A stretch of DNA of 64,000 nt from Cellulomonas sp. Leaf334. Lineage in GTDB: Bacteria; Actinomycetota; Actinomycetes; Actinomycetales; Cellulomonadaceae. The position numbers and the translations under genes were made by a program. The notes under the pieces are model-generated. The model saw nothing but the letters and a program-made list of their open reading frames with translations. It ran no database searches and was not told the DNA's origin. Position 1 is the first letter of the stretch, and each line of letters starts with the position of its first letter. The DNA lies in NCBI RefSeq assembly GCF_001424195.1, contig NZ_LMOO01000001.1:436256-500255 (forward strand), read 5' to 3'. Below, piece after piece: positions 55,539 through 64,000 of the stretch.

Positions 55539-57377
55539 ATGCGCACTACCCACCTGCAGCGCGGCAGGGTCAGGGCGGGGGTGGCGGTCACAGCCACTGC
55601 CCTCGTCGTGGCGCTCGCCTCGCCTGCGACAGCCGGCGACGGCCACGGGCACGCCCACAGCGCCGACTACCAGCTCACCGTCATGGGCACCACGGACCTG
55701 CACGGCAACGCCGTGAACTGGGACTACTTCAAGAACGCCGAGTACGACGACAGCGCCCACAACGACGTGGGCCTGGCCAAGGTGTCGACGCTCGTCAACC
55801 AGGTGCGCGCGGACCGGGGTGACCGCAACACGCTGCTCATCGACGCGGGCGACACCATCCAGGGCACCTCGCTGGCGTACTACTACGCCAAGATCCAGCC
55901 CATCTCGAAGCGCGTCGAGCACCCGATGGCGGCGGCGATGAACGCGATCGGCTACGACGCCGCGGCGCTCGGCAACCACGAGTTCAACTACGGCATCCCC
56001 TACCTGCGCACGTTCGAGAAGCAGCTCGACTTCCCGCTGCTGGCGGCGAACGCGACCAACGACAGGAACGGGCGCCCGGCGTTCGCGCCGTACATGATCA
56101 CGACCGTCCGGACCCCGAACGGCAAGGCGGTGAAGGTCGGCATCCTCGGCCTGACCAACCCGGGCATCGCCATCTGGGACAAGGCGAACGTCGAGGGGCA
56201 GATGAGCTTCGGCGGCCTCGTCGAGCAGGCCGCGAAGTACGTGCCCGAGATGAGACGCAAGGGTGCCGACGTGGTCGTCGTCTCCGCGCACTCGGGTGCC
56301 GACACGTCGTCGTCGTACGGGGACGCACTGCCCTTCCCGGAGAACGCCGCGACCCTCGTCGCGGAGCAGGTGCCGGGCATCGACGCGATCCTGGTGGGTC
56401 ACGCCCACCAGGAGATCGCCGAGCGCGTCGTCACCAACACGGCGACCGGCAAGCCCGTCGTCCTGTCCGAGCCCCTGAAGTGGGGTCAGCGGCTGTCCGT
56501 GTTCGACATCGACCTGACATACCGCCGGGGCCACTGGACCGTGCAGTCCGTGGACGCGTCGGTGCTCAACGCGAGCACCGTCCCGGAGGACCCGAAGATC
56601 ATCCGCCTGCTCGCCGACGAGCAGCAGACGGTCGTCGACTACGTCAACGGCGTGATCGGCACGTCGACCGAGGCCATGTCCGCGGCGACCGCCCGGTACG
56701 AGGACACCGCGGTGCTCGACTTCATCAACTACGTGCAGGCGGGGGCCGTCCAGGCGGAGCTCACCGGCGCCGATGCGGACCTGCCCGTGCTGTCGATCGC
56801 GGCCCCCTTCAACAAGGACGCCGCGATCCCGCAGGGCGACGTCTCCGTCCGGGACATCGCCGGCCTGTACATCTACGACAACACGCTCCTGGGCATCAAG
56901 CTCACGGGCGCGCAGGTCAAGGCCTACCTGGAGAAGTCGGCGGAGTACTTCAAGGCCGCCCCCGCTCCCGGCACGTACGCGGCCGCCGACCTCACCAACG
57001 CGGTGACGCCGACGGCCCCGAACGGCACGCCGGACTACAACTACGACGTCATGGGTGGGCTCGACCAGCCGCTGACCTACGACATCGACCTGGCACAGCC
57101 CGTCGGCAGCCGCGTGGTCGGGCTCGCCTACGGCGGTGTCCCCGTGACGGACGGGCAGGAGTTCGTGGTCGCGATCAACAACTACCGGCAGTCCGGCGGG
57201 GGCAACTTCCCGGGCGTCACGGCGGCCCCGGTCGTCTACAACCGGCAGGTCGAGATCCGGCAGCTGCTCATCGACTGGGTGAGCGCCAACCAGGTGGTGG
57301 ACCCGGCGGTGTTCTCGTCGACCAACCCCGACTGGCAGCTGACGTCCGGCGGCACGCCGCTGACCGTCACGCCGTAA
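55539..57377 (+). CDS. Secreted bifunctional metallophosphatase / 5'-nucleotidase
   Basis: 612 aa. Signal peptide about 1-32 (VAVTATALVVALASPATAGD). The metallophosphatase domain (about 44-340) has TTDLHGN, DAGDTIQGT, ALGNHEFNYG, SAHSGAD and GHAHQE, the five dinuclear-metal motifs. The C-terminal 5'-nucleotidase domain (about 375-560) has YNRQ-like substrate segments (DYNYDVMGGLDQPLTYDIDL, NNYRQSGGGNFP). Hydrolyses extracellular 5'-nucleotides or 2',3'-cyclic nucleotides for phosphate and nucleoside uptake. No sortase motif or C-terminal anchor, so probably released. GGGAGG precedes the ATG. Confidence 0.93.
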   Translation: MRTTHLQRGRVRAGVAVTATALVVALASPATAGDGHGHAHSADYQLTVMGTTDLHGNAVNWDYFKNAEYDDSAHNDVGLAKVSTLVNQVRADRGDRNTLLIDAGDTIQGTSLAYYYAKIQPISKRVEHPMAAAMNAIGYDAAALGNHEFNYGIPYLRTFEKQLDFPLLAANATNDRNGRPAFAPYMITTVRTPNGKAVKVGILGLTNPGIAIWDKANVEGQMSFGGLVEQAAKYVPEMRRKGADVVVVSAHSGADTSSSYGDALPFPENAATLVAEQVPGIDAILVGHAHQEIAERVVTNTATGKPVVLSEPLKWGQRLSVFDIDLTYRRGHWTVQSVDASVLNASTVPEDPKIIRLLADEQQTVVDYVNGVIGTSTEAMSAATARYEDTAVLDFINYVQAGAVQAELTGADADLPVLSIAAPFNKDAAIPQGDVSVRDIAGLYIYDNTLLGIKLTGAQVKAYLEKSAEYFKAAPAPGTYAAADLTNAVTPTAPNGTPDYNYDVMGGLDQPLTYDIDLAQPVGSRVVGLAYGGVPVTDGQEFVVAINNYRQSGGGNFPGVTAAPVVYNRQVEIRQLLIDWVSANQVVDPAVFSSTNPDWQLTSGGTPLTVTP

Positions 57378-57384
57378 CGCTGCG

Positions 57385-57420
57385 CGCGGGCGTCGCACCT
57401 CGCGGGGTGCGGCGCCCGCG
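57385..57420. terminator. Bidirectional hairpin terminator
   Basis: 15-bp stem (57385-57399 with 57406-57420, one G-U, 6-nt loop) filling the gap between the convergent nucleotidase and TetR genes. Confidence 0.7.
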
Positions 57421-57963
57421 TCACGCCAGGCCGGCCAAGATCACGAGCTCGAGCGCGGGCCGTGGGTCCGTCTGGTCGCCGCGAGCGATGCTGTGCAGGA
57501 TCAGCCCCTCGGCGCACGCCATGACGGCGGCGGCGCCGGTGGCGGGGTCGGAGGACCCGAGGCGCGCGAGGACCGGCACGACCTGCGCCTCCATCGCGCG
57601 GCGGCCGGACGACAGGGTGTCCCGGAGCGCAGCGTCGTGGCTGGCCTCCATGAACAGGACGAGCCGTGCGGTGGTGAGCGTCCGCTGGGCGGTCGTCGTG
57701 TGGTGGACGAGGGCGGCGACGGCGTCCACCAGCTCGTCCGCCGACGCGGGCGCGAACGCGGTGCCGACCTGAGGCATCTCGCGCTGGAGGATCCGCTGGG
57801 CCACCCCCGCGAGCAGGGCGTCCCGGGTGCGGAAGTAGTTGGAGGTGGAGCCTCGGGCGATGCCGGCGCGGTCATCCACGCGGCCGTGCGTGAGCGAGCG
57901 CAGGCCCTCGGTCCCGAGCAGGTCGATCGCGGAGTCGAGCGCACGGTCGCGCAACGTCGTCAC
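57421..57963 (-). CDS. TetR-family transcriptional regulator
   Basis: 180 aa from the GTG at 57963. N-terminal TetR HTH: LRDRALDSAIDLLGTEGLRSLT then DDRAGIARGSTSNYFRTRDALL, where GIARGSTSNYFRTRDAL is the recognition segment. The ligand-binding half is all-helical with a hydrophobic C-terminus. The in-frame ATG at 57990 would place coding sequence inside the operator, so the GTG is preferred. Divergent from an alpha/beta-hydrolase and separated from it by palindromic operators, so it most likely represses that gene and itself. Confidence 0.88.
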   Translation of the reverse strand: MTTLRDRALDSAIDLLGTEGLRSLTHGRVDDRAGIARGSTSNYFRTRDALLAGVAQRILQREMPQVGTAFAPASADELVDAVAALVHHTTTAQRTLTTARLVLFMEASHDAALRDTLSSGRRAMEAQVVPVLARLGSSDPATGAAAVMACAEGLILHSIARGDQTDPRPALELVILAGLA

Positions 57964-57989
57964 GTGGGCACTATAGACATAGTGACTCA

Positions 57990-58007
57990 CTACTACGACC
58001 GTAGTAG
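57990..58007. promoter_or_regulatory. Palindromic TetR-type operator
   Basis: CTACTACG-AC-CGTAGTAG, perfect 8-bp arms with a 2-bp centre, ending 9 bp before the hydrolase ATG. A second palindrome, AGTGACTCACT (57981-57991), overlaps its left edge. The position would block the hydrolase promoter or, if the mRNA is leaderless, its start. Confidence 0.75.
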
Positions 58008-58016
58008 CCTGCGTGG

Positions 58017-58892
58017 ATGGCCACCCTCCCGGCTCTCGACGGGGTCACGCACCGGTTCGTGGAGCTCCCCGGTCTGCGCATGCACGTCGCGGAGGCAGGG
58101 AGCGGCCCACCGGTGCTGCTGCTGCACGGCTTCCCGCAGCACTGGTGGGAGTGGCGCAAGGTCGTCCCGGACCTCGCCCAGGATCATCACCTGATCTGTC
58201 CGGACCTGCGCGGTGCCGGGTGGACCGCCGCCCCCGCGGGCGGGTACACCCGGGAGCAGCTGCTCGCCGACGTCCTCGCCCTCCTGGACGCTCTCGACGT
58301 CGAGCGAGTCGACCTCGTCTCGCACGACTTCGGGTCCATCCTCGGGTTTGCCCTGTGCCTCGAGCACCCCGACCGCGTGGGCAGCCACCTCACGTTCGGT
58401 GCCGGGCACCCGTTCGTCCGCTTCCACCCGCGGATGCTCGGAGTCCTGTGGCGGCTCTGGTTCCAGGAGGTCATCGCCACCCCAGGTCTCGGCCCCTGGG
58501 CGCTGCGGTCGGGGCGTCTCCCGCGGCACCTCCTGCGCTCCCCGACCGTGCCGGACGCGTGGTCGGACGAGGACGTCGAGCTCTTCGTCGCGCCGCTGCG
58601 GGACCGCGCCCGTGCCCGGGCCGGGTCCGCGCTCTACCGCAACGTCATCCTGGGCGAGGTCGGCCGGATCTCCCGGGGCGTGTACCGCGGTGCCCACCTG
58701 AGCACCTCCACCGTCGTGCTCTACGGAGCCGACGACGAGGCAGGGCTGCCGCTCGAGCTGCTCGGCGGGTACGAGGGCTGCGCGGACGACCTCCGGCAGG
58801 AGCTCGTCGCGGGCGCCGGGCACTTCGTCGCCGACGAGCGACCGGACGCGATCGTCGACCACGCCCGGGCGCTGTTCGCCTCACCCGGCTGA
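58017..58892 (+). CDS. Alpha/beta-hydrolase, epoxide-hydrolase/dehalogenase type
   Basis: 291 aa. HGFPQHWWEWRKVVP (oxyanion HGFP and epoxide-hydrolase-like WWxW), PDLRGAGWT, and a nucleophile elbow SHDFGS, where Asp replaces the usual Ser, as in epoxide hydrolases and haloalkane dehalogenases. The catalytic His is in AGAGHFVADERPD. A helical cap lies between about 140 and 210. Substrate unknown. Its stop overlaps the convergent PPDK stop by 12 bp. Controlled by the adjacent TetR protein (inference from the operator). Confidence 0.88.
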   Translation: MATLPALDGVTHRFVELPGLRMHVAEAGSGPPVLLLHGFPQHWWEWRKVVPDLAQDHHLICPDLRGAGWTAAPAGGYTREQLLADVLALLDALDVERVDLVSHDFGSILGFALCLEHPDRVGSHLTFGAGHPFVRFHPRMLGVLWRLWFQEVIATPGLGPWALRSGRLPRHLLRSPTVPDAWSDEDVELFVAPLRDRARARAGSALYRNVILGEVGRISRGVYRGAHLSTSTVVLYGADDEAGLPLELLGGYEGCADDLRQELVAGAGHFVADERPDAIVDHARALFASPG

Positions 58893-61577
58893 CGACCCCC
58901 GGGCCACCGCCGCCCGACCCGCTTCGAGCCGGGCGATCGGGACGCGGAACGGTGAGCACGACACGTAGTCCAGACCGACGTCGTGGAAGAAGTGGATCGA
59001 CTCCGGGTCTCCCCCGTGCTCGCCGCACACCCCCAGGTGCAGCCCGGGCTTCGTCGACCGCCCGCCCTCGACACCTGCCCGGACCAGCGCGCCGACCCCG
59101 TCGGCGTCGAGCGTCTCGAACGGGGAGATGGTGAGCACCCCGTTCTGCAGGTAGTCCGCGAAGAACGCCCGCTCGACGTCGTCGCGCGAGAAGCCCCACG
59201 TGGTCTGCGTCAGGTCGTTGGTGCCGAACGAGAAGAAGTCGGCCTCCTCCGCGATGCGGTGCGCCGTCAGCGCGGCACGGGGCAGCTCGATCATGCAGCC
59301 GATGGGGACGTCGAGCGGGACGCCGGACGACGCGCTGACCTCCGCCAGCACACGTTCCGCCTCCTCGCGCACCAGCTGCAGCTCCCGCACGGACCCGACG
59401 AGCGGCACCATGATCTCCGGCCGCGGGTCCCGCCCCGCCTGGCGCAGCTGCACGGTCGCCTCGGCGATGGCCCGGACCTGGAGCGCGAACAGTCCCGGCA
59501 GCGTCAGGCCCAGCCGGACGCCGCGCAGCCCGAGCATCGGGTTCTGCTCGTGCATCCGCTCCACGGCCGCCAGGAGGGCGACGTCCGTCGGGTCCGGCTC
59601 GGCCGCGACGGCGACCTTGACCGCGAGCTCGGTGAGGTCGGGCAGGAACTCGTGCAGCGGCGGGTCGATCAGGCGGATGGTCGTCGGCAGCCCGTCCATG
59701 GCCTCCAGCAGGCCGGCGAAGTCGTCGCGCTGGAGCGGCAGGAGCGCGTCGAGCGCGGCCTGCCGGGCGTCGTCGGTGTCGGCCAGCACGAGGCGTTCGA
59801 TGTACTGGCGACGCTCGCCGAGGAACTGGTGCTCGGTGCGGCACAGGCCCACCCCCTCGGCACCGCGGGCCCGGGCGCGCCGGGCGTCGTCGGCGGAGTC
59901 GGCATTGGTGCGCACGTGCATCCGGCGCACGTGGTCGGCGTGCCGGAGCACGCGGTCCACGGCCGTGACCAGCGCGCGGGCCTCGGGGTCGGCCGCGGCC
60001 GCGAGCCCGGCGTCCAGCCCGTCGGAGACGTAGACCATCACCGGGGAGTCCACGACGGGGACCTCGCCGCGGAACACCTCGCCGGTGGAGCCGTCGATGG
60101 CGATGGTGTCCCCCGCGCGCAGCACCTCGCCGCGCACCCGGACCTCGCCGCGGGCAGCGTCGACGTCGAGCTCCTCCGCACCGACGACGGCGCACGTCCC
60201 CATCCCGCGGGCGACGACGGCGGCGTGCGACGTCTTCCCGCCGCGGGCGGTCAGCACACCGTCGGCGACGATCATGCCCTGCAGGTCGTCGGGGTTGGTC
60301 TCGCGGCGGACCAGGATCACGTGCGCGCCGGCCGCGGTGCGCTCCAGGGCCTGGGTGTTGTCGAGCACGATCTCGCCGACGGCGGCGCCGGGGGACGCCG
60401 GCATCGCGCGGGTCAGCAGCTGTCGCGCAGCACCGGCGTCGAACTGCGGGAACAGCAGCTGGCTGAGCTTGTCGCCCGTGCAGCGCGTGATCGCCTCGTC
60501 CATCGTGATGAGACTCTCGTCGACCAGCTCGGTCGCGATCCGGAACGCGGCCGCCGCCGTCCGCTTGCCCACGCGCGTCTGCAGCAGCCAGAGCTTGCCG
60601 CGCTCGATGGTGAACTCGATGTCGCACAGGTCGCGGTAGTGCGTCTCGAGCCGACGCATCGCGTGGCGCAGCGCGTCGTACGAGACCGGGTCCAGCACCT
60701 CCAGCTCCGCCAGCGGCAGGGTGTTGCGGATGCCCGCGACGACGTCCTCGCCCTGCGCGTTCGGGAGGTAGTCGCCGTAGACGCCGGTCTCCCCCGTCGA
60801 CGGGTCCCGCGTGAAGCAGACACCGGTTCCCGAGGTCTCGCCGAGGTTCCCGAACACCATGCTCACGACGTTGACCGCCGTCCCCAGGTCGTGCGGGATG
60901 CGCTCGCGCCGCCGGTACAGACGCGCCCGGTCGGTGTTCCAGGAGTCGAGGACGGCCTCGATCGCCATGTCGAGCTGCTCGCGCGGGTGCTGGGGGAACT
61001 CGCGGCCGGTCTGCTCGACGACGACGTCCTTGAACGTCTGCACGAGCACGCGCAGGTCCTGCGCGGACAGGTCGACGTCCGTGACGGCGCCGACAGCGGC
61101 CTTGCGCTCGTCGAGCGCCGTCGCGAAGAGGTCGCCGTCGATCCCGAGGACGGTCTTGCCGAACATCTGGATGAGCCGCCGGTAGGAGTCCCACGCGAAC
61201 CGCTCGTCGCCCGAGAACTCGGTCAGCCCCTTCACCGACGCGTCGTTGAGCCCGATGTTCAGGACCGTCTCCATCATTCCGGGCATGGAGAACTTCGCCC
61301 CGGACCGGACGGAGACGAGCAGCGGCTCGTGGAAGTCGCCCAGCCGGCGCCCGATCGTGTCCTCGATCTCCCGGACGGCGAGCGTCACCTCGACACGCAG
61401 CTCGGGCGGGACGTGCCCGTCGCGCATGTACGCCCGGCAGGCCGCGGTGGTGATCGTGAAGCCCGGCGGCACCGGCAGGTCGAGGTTGGTCATCTCGGCC
61501 AGGTTGGCGCCCTTGCCACCCAGGAGGTCCTTCTGGTCCTTGTCACCGTCGCGGAACCGCGAGACATACGACGTCAT
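58881..61577 (-). CDS. ppdK: Pyruvate, phosphate dikinase
   Basis: 898 aa from ATG 61577 with AGGAG upstream. N-terminal ATP-grasp domain (about 10-340): LLGGKGANLAEMTNLDLPVPPG, SVRSGAKFSMPGMMETVLN, TGVCFTRDPSTGE. Phosphohistidine domain (about 390-510): TARGGKTSHAAVVARGMG with the swinging His. C-terminal PEP barrel (about 530-890): GAEGVGLCRTEHQF, GTNDLTQTTWG and GVCGEHGGDP with the catalytic Cys. Interconverts pyruvate + ATP + Pi and PEP + AMP + PPi, a glycolysis/gluconeogenesis switch. Divergent from a RamB-like regulator. Confidence 0.96.
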   Translation of the reverse strand: MTSYVSRFRDGDKDQKDLLGGKGANLAEMTNLDLPVPPGFTITTAACRAYMRDGHVPPELRVEVTLAVREIEDTIGRRLGDFHEPLLVSVRSGAKFSMPGMMETVLNIGLNDASVKGLTEFSGDERFAWDSYRRLIQMFGKTVLGIDGDLFATALDERKAAVGAVTDVDLSAQDLRVLVQTFKDVVVEQTGREFPQHPREQLDMAIEAVLDSWNTDRARLYRRRERIPHDLGTAVNVVSMVFGNLGETSGTGVCFTRDPSTGETGVYGDYLPNAQGEDVVAGIRNTLPLAELEVLDPVSYDALRHAMRRLETHYRDLCDIEFTIERGKLWLLQTRVGKRTAAAAFRIATELVDESLITMDEAITRCTGDKLSQLLFPQFDAGAARQLLTRAMPASPGAAVGEIVLDNTQALERTAAGAHVILVRRETNPDDLQGMIVADGVLTARGGKTSHAAVVARGMGTCAVVGAEELDVDAARGEVRVRGEVLRAGDTIAIDGSTGEVFRGEVPVVDSPVMVYVSDGLDAGLAAAADPEARALVTAVDRVLRHADHVRRMHVRTNADSADDARRARARGAEGVGLCRTEHQFLGERRQYIERLVLADTDDARQAALDALLPLQRDDFAGLLEAMDGLPTTIRLIDPPLHEFLPDLTELAVKVAVAAEPDPTDVALLAAVERMHEQNPMLGLRGVRLGLTLPGLFALQVRAIAEATVQLRQAGRDPRPEIMVPLVGSVRELQLVREEAERVLAEVSASSGVPLDVPIGCMIELPRAALTAHRIAEEADFFSFGTNDLTQTTWGFSRDDVERAFFADYLQNGVLTISPFETLDADGVGALVRAGVEGGRSTKPGLHLGVCGEHGGDPESIHFFHDVGLDYVSCSPFRVPIARLEAGRAAVARGSSAG

Positions 61578-61705
61578 GAAGGGCTCCTGTTCGCAGGGCT
61601 GGCCGGGAGGAATTCCCGACTCCTTCAAGCGTCCACGGTACTCGCGGAGATCCTCAAGGGCGCCGCGAGCGCAAGAATCTGCATTGTTGGCCTACGGTCA
61701 ACGTC

Positions 61706-63202
61706 ATGGCGACGAACTCCCCCCGTCCGGTCATCGACCTGCCGAGCGACCCGCGCGAACCGGCCGCCGCGGGGAGCCAGATGCTCCTGCTCGGCCGGCG
61801 GATACGGCACGCCCGCACCGAGCGAGGTCTCACGCTCGACGAGCTCGGGCAGCTCGTCGGCTCGACCGCCAGCCAGCTGTCGCTGGTCGAGAACGGTCGG
61901 CGCGAGCCGCGGCTGAGCCTCTTGCAGTCCCTGGCCTCGGCACTGGGAACCACGACGACGGACCTGCTGGACGCCGCGCCGCCGTCCCGGCGTGCCGCCC
62001 TCGAGATCGACCTCGACCGCGCGCAGGGCACGGCGACGTACGCGGCGTTGGGCCTGCCGACGGTGCGGCCGGCGAAGAACCTGTCGACGGAGGCGCTGGA
62101 GGCGTTGGTCGGGCTGCACCGCGAGCTGGCGCGGCGGGACGACGCCGCCATCGCGACGCCCGAGGAGGCCCGCCGTGCGACGACGGCGTTGCGCCTGTGG
62201 ATGCGGGAGCGCAACAACCACCTGCCCGAGATCGAGACCGCCGCCGAGGACCTCGTGCGACGGGCGGGGTACACGACGGGCGCCCTGACCCACAGCGCGG
62301 TCGCGTCGATGGCCGCCGACCTCGGCTTCACGCTGATCCACGTCGACGACCTCCCGCACTCCACGCGCACGGTGACCGACCTGGCGAACGGCCGCATCTA
62401 CCTGCCCCCGGCGTCCATCCCGGGTGGCCACGGCCTGCGCTCCCTGGCGCTCCAGGCGATCGCGCACCGCGTCCTCGCCCACTCGACGCCGCGCAGCTAC
62501 GCGGACTTCTTGCGCCAGCGCGTCGAGATCACCTACTTCGCCGCCGCCTGCCTCATGCCCGGCACGGCCGCGGTCGCGCACCTCAGCGCCGCGAAGCGCC
62601 GCAAGGAGCTGGCCGTCGAGGACTTCCGCGACTCGTTCGGCGTCACGCACGAGGCTGCCGCCCAGCGGCTCACCAACCTGCTGACCGAGCATCTCGACAT
62701 CCGCCTGCACTTCCTGCGCGTGGGTGACGACGGCACCCTGTTCAAGGGCTACAGCAACGATGCCGTGAAGTTCCCCACCGACGGCACCGGCGCCATCGAG
62801 GGCCAGGTCGTGTGCCGCGAGTGGGCGGCCCGCTCGGCGTTCACTCGTCGCGACCGCGCCGGCGAGTACTACCAGTACACCGACACGCCCGAGGGCACGT
62901 TCTGGTGCACCACGCAGACGGGCTCGACGTCGGCAGGCGGGTTCTCGATCACGGTCGGCGTCCCGTTCGGTGCGGCGAAGTGGTTCCGCGGTCGGGACAC
63001 GACGAGGCGTCGCGAGTCCCGGTGCCCCGACCCGACCTGCTGCCGGCTCCCCGACCCCGGGCTGGCCGCGCAGTGGGCCCCGCACGCCTGGCCGAGCGCG
63101 GCGGTGCACGCGCACGTGCTCTCGCCGCTGCCCACGGGGGCATTTCCCGGCGTCGAAGATGCCGAGGTCTACGCGTTTCTCGACCGCCACGCACCCCGGT
63201 GA
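61706..63202 (+). CDS. XRE-family regulator of short-chain acyl metabolism (RamB-like)
   Basis: 498 aa. HTH (about 28-85): LGRRIRHARTERGLTLDELG, STASQLSLVENGRREPRLSLL. An IrrE/DUF955-like sensor region (about 175-300) contains GGHGLRSLALQAIAHRVL, where the usual HExxH is degenerate. The C-terminal domain has a conserved Cys-rich tail (CPDPTCCRLPDP), typical of RamB/ScfR regulators of acetate, propionate and PEP-pyruvate metabolism. Divergent from ppdK (128 bp), which it may control. No Shine-Dalgarno; TACGGT 7 bp before the ATG may be a -10 box of a leaderless mRNA. Confidence 0.9.
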   Translation: MATNSPRPVIDLPSDPREPAAAGSQMLLLGRRIRHARTERGLTLDELGQLVGSTASQLSLVENGRREPRLSLLQSLASALGTTTTDLLDAAPPSRRAALEIDLDRAQGTATYAALGLPTVRPAKNLSTEALEALVGLHRELARRDDAAIATPEEARRATTALRLWMRERNNHLPEIETAAEDLVRRAGYTTGALTHSAVASMAADLGFTLIHVDDLPHSTRTVTDLANGRIYLPPASIPGGHGLRSLALQAIAHRVLAHSTPRSYADFLRQRVEITYFAAACLMPGTAAVAHLSAAKRRKELAVEDFRDSFGVTHEAAAQRLTNLLTEHLDIRLHFLRVGDDGTLFKGYSNDAVKFPTDGTGAIEGQVVCREWAARSAFTRRDRAGEYYQYTDTPEGTFWCTTQTGSTSAGGFSITVGVPFGAAKWFRGRDTTRRRESRCPDPTCCRLPDPGLAAQWAPHAWPSAAVHAHVLSPLPTGAFPGVEDAEVYAFLDRHAPR

Positions 63203-63219
63203 TGGTGCACAGTGGCGCC

Positions 63220-63867
63220 ATGCCACAGATCCGGGTGTTCCTGCTCGACGACCACGAGGTCGTCCGTCAGGGTCTTCTGCGCCTCCTCGAGTCGACCGCC
63301 GACATCACCGTCGTCGGCGAGGCGGCGACCGCGCAGGAGGCCCTCGTCCGCATCCCTCGCTCCGAGGCCGACGTCGCGCTCCTCGACGTGCGCCTGCCGG
63401 ACGGCAGCGGCATCGAGGTGTGCCGCGAGCTCGCCTCGACGGCGCCGGGCGTCCGCTGCCTCATGCTCACGTCCTTCGAGGACGACGAGGCGCTCCTCGC
63501 GGCGATCACCGCGGGCGCGGCGGGGTACGTGCTCAAGGAGATCCGGGGCTCGCAGCTGCTCGACTCGATCCGTCTCGTGGCGAGCGGGAGGTCGCTGCTC
63601 GACCCCGCGACCACCGAGCGTGTGCTCGCCCGGCTGCGCGAGTCGCACCAGCGCGACCCGCGTCTGGACCTGCTGACCACCCAGGAGAGCGTCGTGCTCG
63701 ACCTCATCGGGGAAGGGCTCAGCAACCGGGAGATCGCCGACCGGATGTTCCTCGCGGAGAAGACCGTGAAGAACTACATCTCGAGCCTGTTGGCCAAGAT
63801 CGAGGTGCGCGGACGGACGCAGGCAGCCCTGTTCATCACCGAGCAGAACCGCCTGCACCCCGAGTAG
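63220..63867 (+). CDS. Two-component response regulator, NarL/LuxR type, DosR-like
   Basis: 215 aa. Receiver domain (about 1-120): VFLLDDHEVVRQGLLRLLES, phospho-acceptor Asp in ALLDVRLPDGSG, LMLTSFEDDEALLAA and YVLKEIRGSQLLD. LuxR HTH (about 148-210): LTTQESVVLDLIGEGLSNREIADRM followed by FLAEKTVKNYISSLLAKI. The KNYISSLLAK motif and overall order closely resemble DosR/DevR, the hypoxia/NO response regulator. No kinase is adjacent in the window. An earlier ATG at 63202 overlaps the upstream stop (TGATG) and could be used. Confidence 0.92.
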   Translation: MPQIRVFLLDDHEVVRQGLLRLLESTADITVVGEAATAQEALVRIPRSEADVALLDVRLPDGSGIEVCRELASTAPGVRCLMLTSFEDDEALLAAITAGAAGYVLKEIRGSQLLDSIRLVASGRSLLDPATTERVLARLRESHQRDPRLDLLTTQESVVLDLIGEGLSNREIADRMFLAEKTVKNYISSLLAKIEVRGRTQAALFITEQNRLHPE

Positions 63868-63873
63868 ACCCGC

Positions 63874-63999
63874 TCAGCGCGTCGCGCTCCCGACCGGACC
63901 CGACAGCAGGCTGACCAGGCTCACGCCCCAGGACCGCGCGCGGTCGAGCTCCCCGTCGCGCAGCGGACCGCGGATCCCCAGCACCCAGAAGCTCTCCGC
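63874..63999 (-). CDS. C-terminal fragment of an unidentified protein (cut by window)
   Basis: 41 residues ending SLVSLLSGPVGSATR are read from the window edge to a TGA at 63876-63874. The fragment contains ESFWVLGIRGPLRDGELDRA and is convergent with the DosR-like gene. It is too short to assign; the rest lies outside the window. Confidence 0.45.
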   Translation of the reverse strand, partial: AESFWVLGIRGPLRDGELDRARSWGVSLVSLLSGPVGSATR

Positions 64000-64000
64000 C

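Overview
This 64 kb window is chromosomal DNA of a high-GC actinobacterium. The best guess is Cellulomonas or a close relative in the Cellulomonadaceae. That inference rests on several things: a phosphatidylinositol-mannoside (PIM) operon, an SsgA-family protein, a DosR-like regulator, leaderless-looking starts, many GTG starts, and a strong polysaccharide-degradation content (GH2, GH13, and two GH81 proteins, one with a CBM6). No rRNA, CRISPR array, prophage or intact insertion sequence was seen.

Left arm (1-13.5 kb) is housekeeping. A minus-strand run reads thrS, HIT protein, pgsA, patA, pimA, small membrane protein, pdxS and Nudix. pdxT and yebC follow beyond a kynureninase gene in the opposite orientation. 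Most junctions are 4-5 bp stop/start overlaps, which suggests an operon for PIM and PLP synthesis. A tRNA-Val(CAC), an ssgA-like gene and pabB-pabC follow. A tRNA Gly-Cys-Val cluster with a clear terminator ends this arm.

13.9-32.1 kb is accessory and transport DNA. It holds NhaA, a SulP transporter divergent from a MerR regulator with a visible dyad operator, and an arsenic cluster. The arsenic cluster has ArsC, an FAD/NAD(P) disulfide oxidoreductase, an aquaglyceroporin and a divergent ArsR-ArsC fusion. After it come a UDP-glucose pyrophosphorylase, a PEP-mutase family protein, two small proteins, a universal stress protein, an AlkZ-like protein, a type-II P-type ATPase, a VOC protein, a nitrilase and an EEP nuclease.

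32.4-34 kb holds an orphan DUF4157 (eCIS-core) protein with a lysozyme-like C-terminal region. It abuts and overlaps the gntK 3' end. 33.9-43 kb is a glucuronide-utilisation locus. uidA-uidB-uxaC read rightward and uxuB-manD-gntK leftward, with a LacI regulator between them and matching palindromic operators at both promoters. A PNPOx-fold protein, an amylosucrase and its divergent LacI regulator come next.

46.7-55 kb is the most interesting region. A translationally coupled operon encodes a curdlan/mixed-linkage-glucan-synthase-like GT2, an HlyD-type membrane-fusion protein and a membrane-anchored GH81 beta-1,3-glucanase. A large secreted GH81-FN3-FN3-CBM6 enzyme follows. Together they look like a Gram-positive beta-1,3-glucan synthesis, export and remodelling system.

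The right end holds a secreted 5'-nucleotidase, a TetR/epoxide-hydrolase pair with a palindromic operator, pyruvate phosphate dikinase, a RamB-like regulator divergent from it, a DosR-like response regulator and a partial gene.
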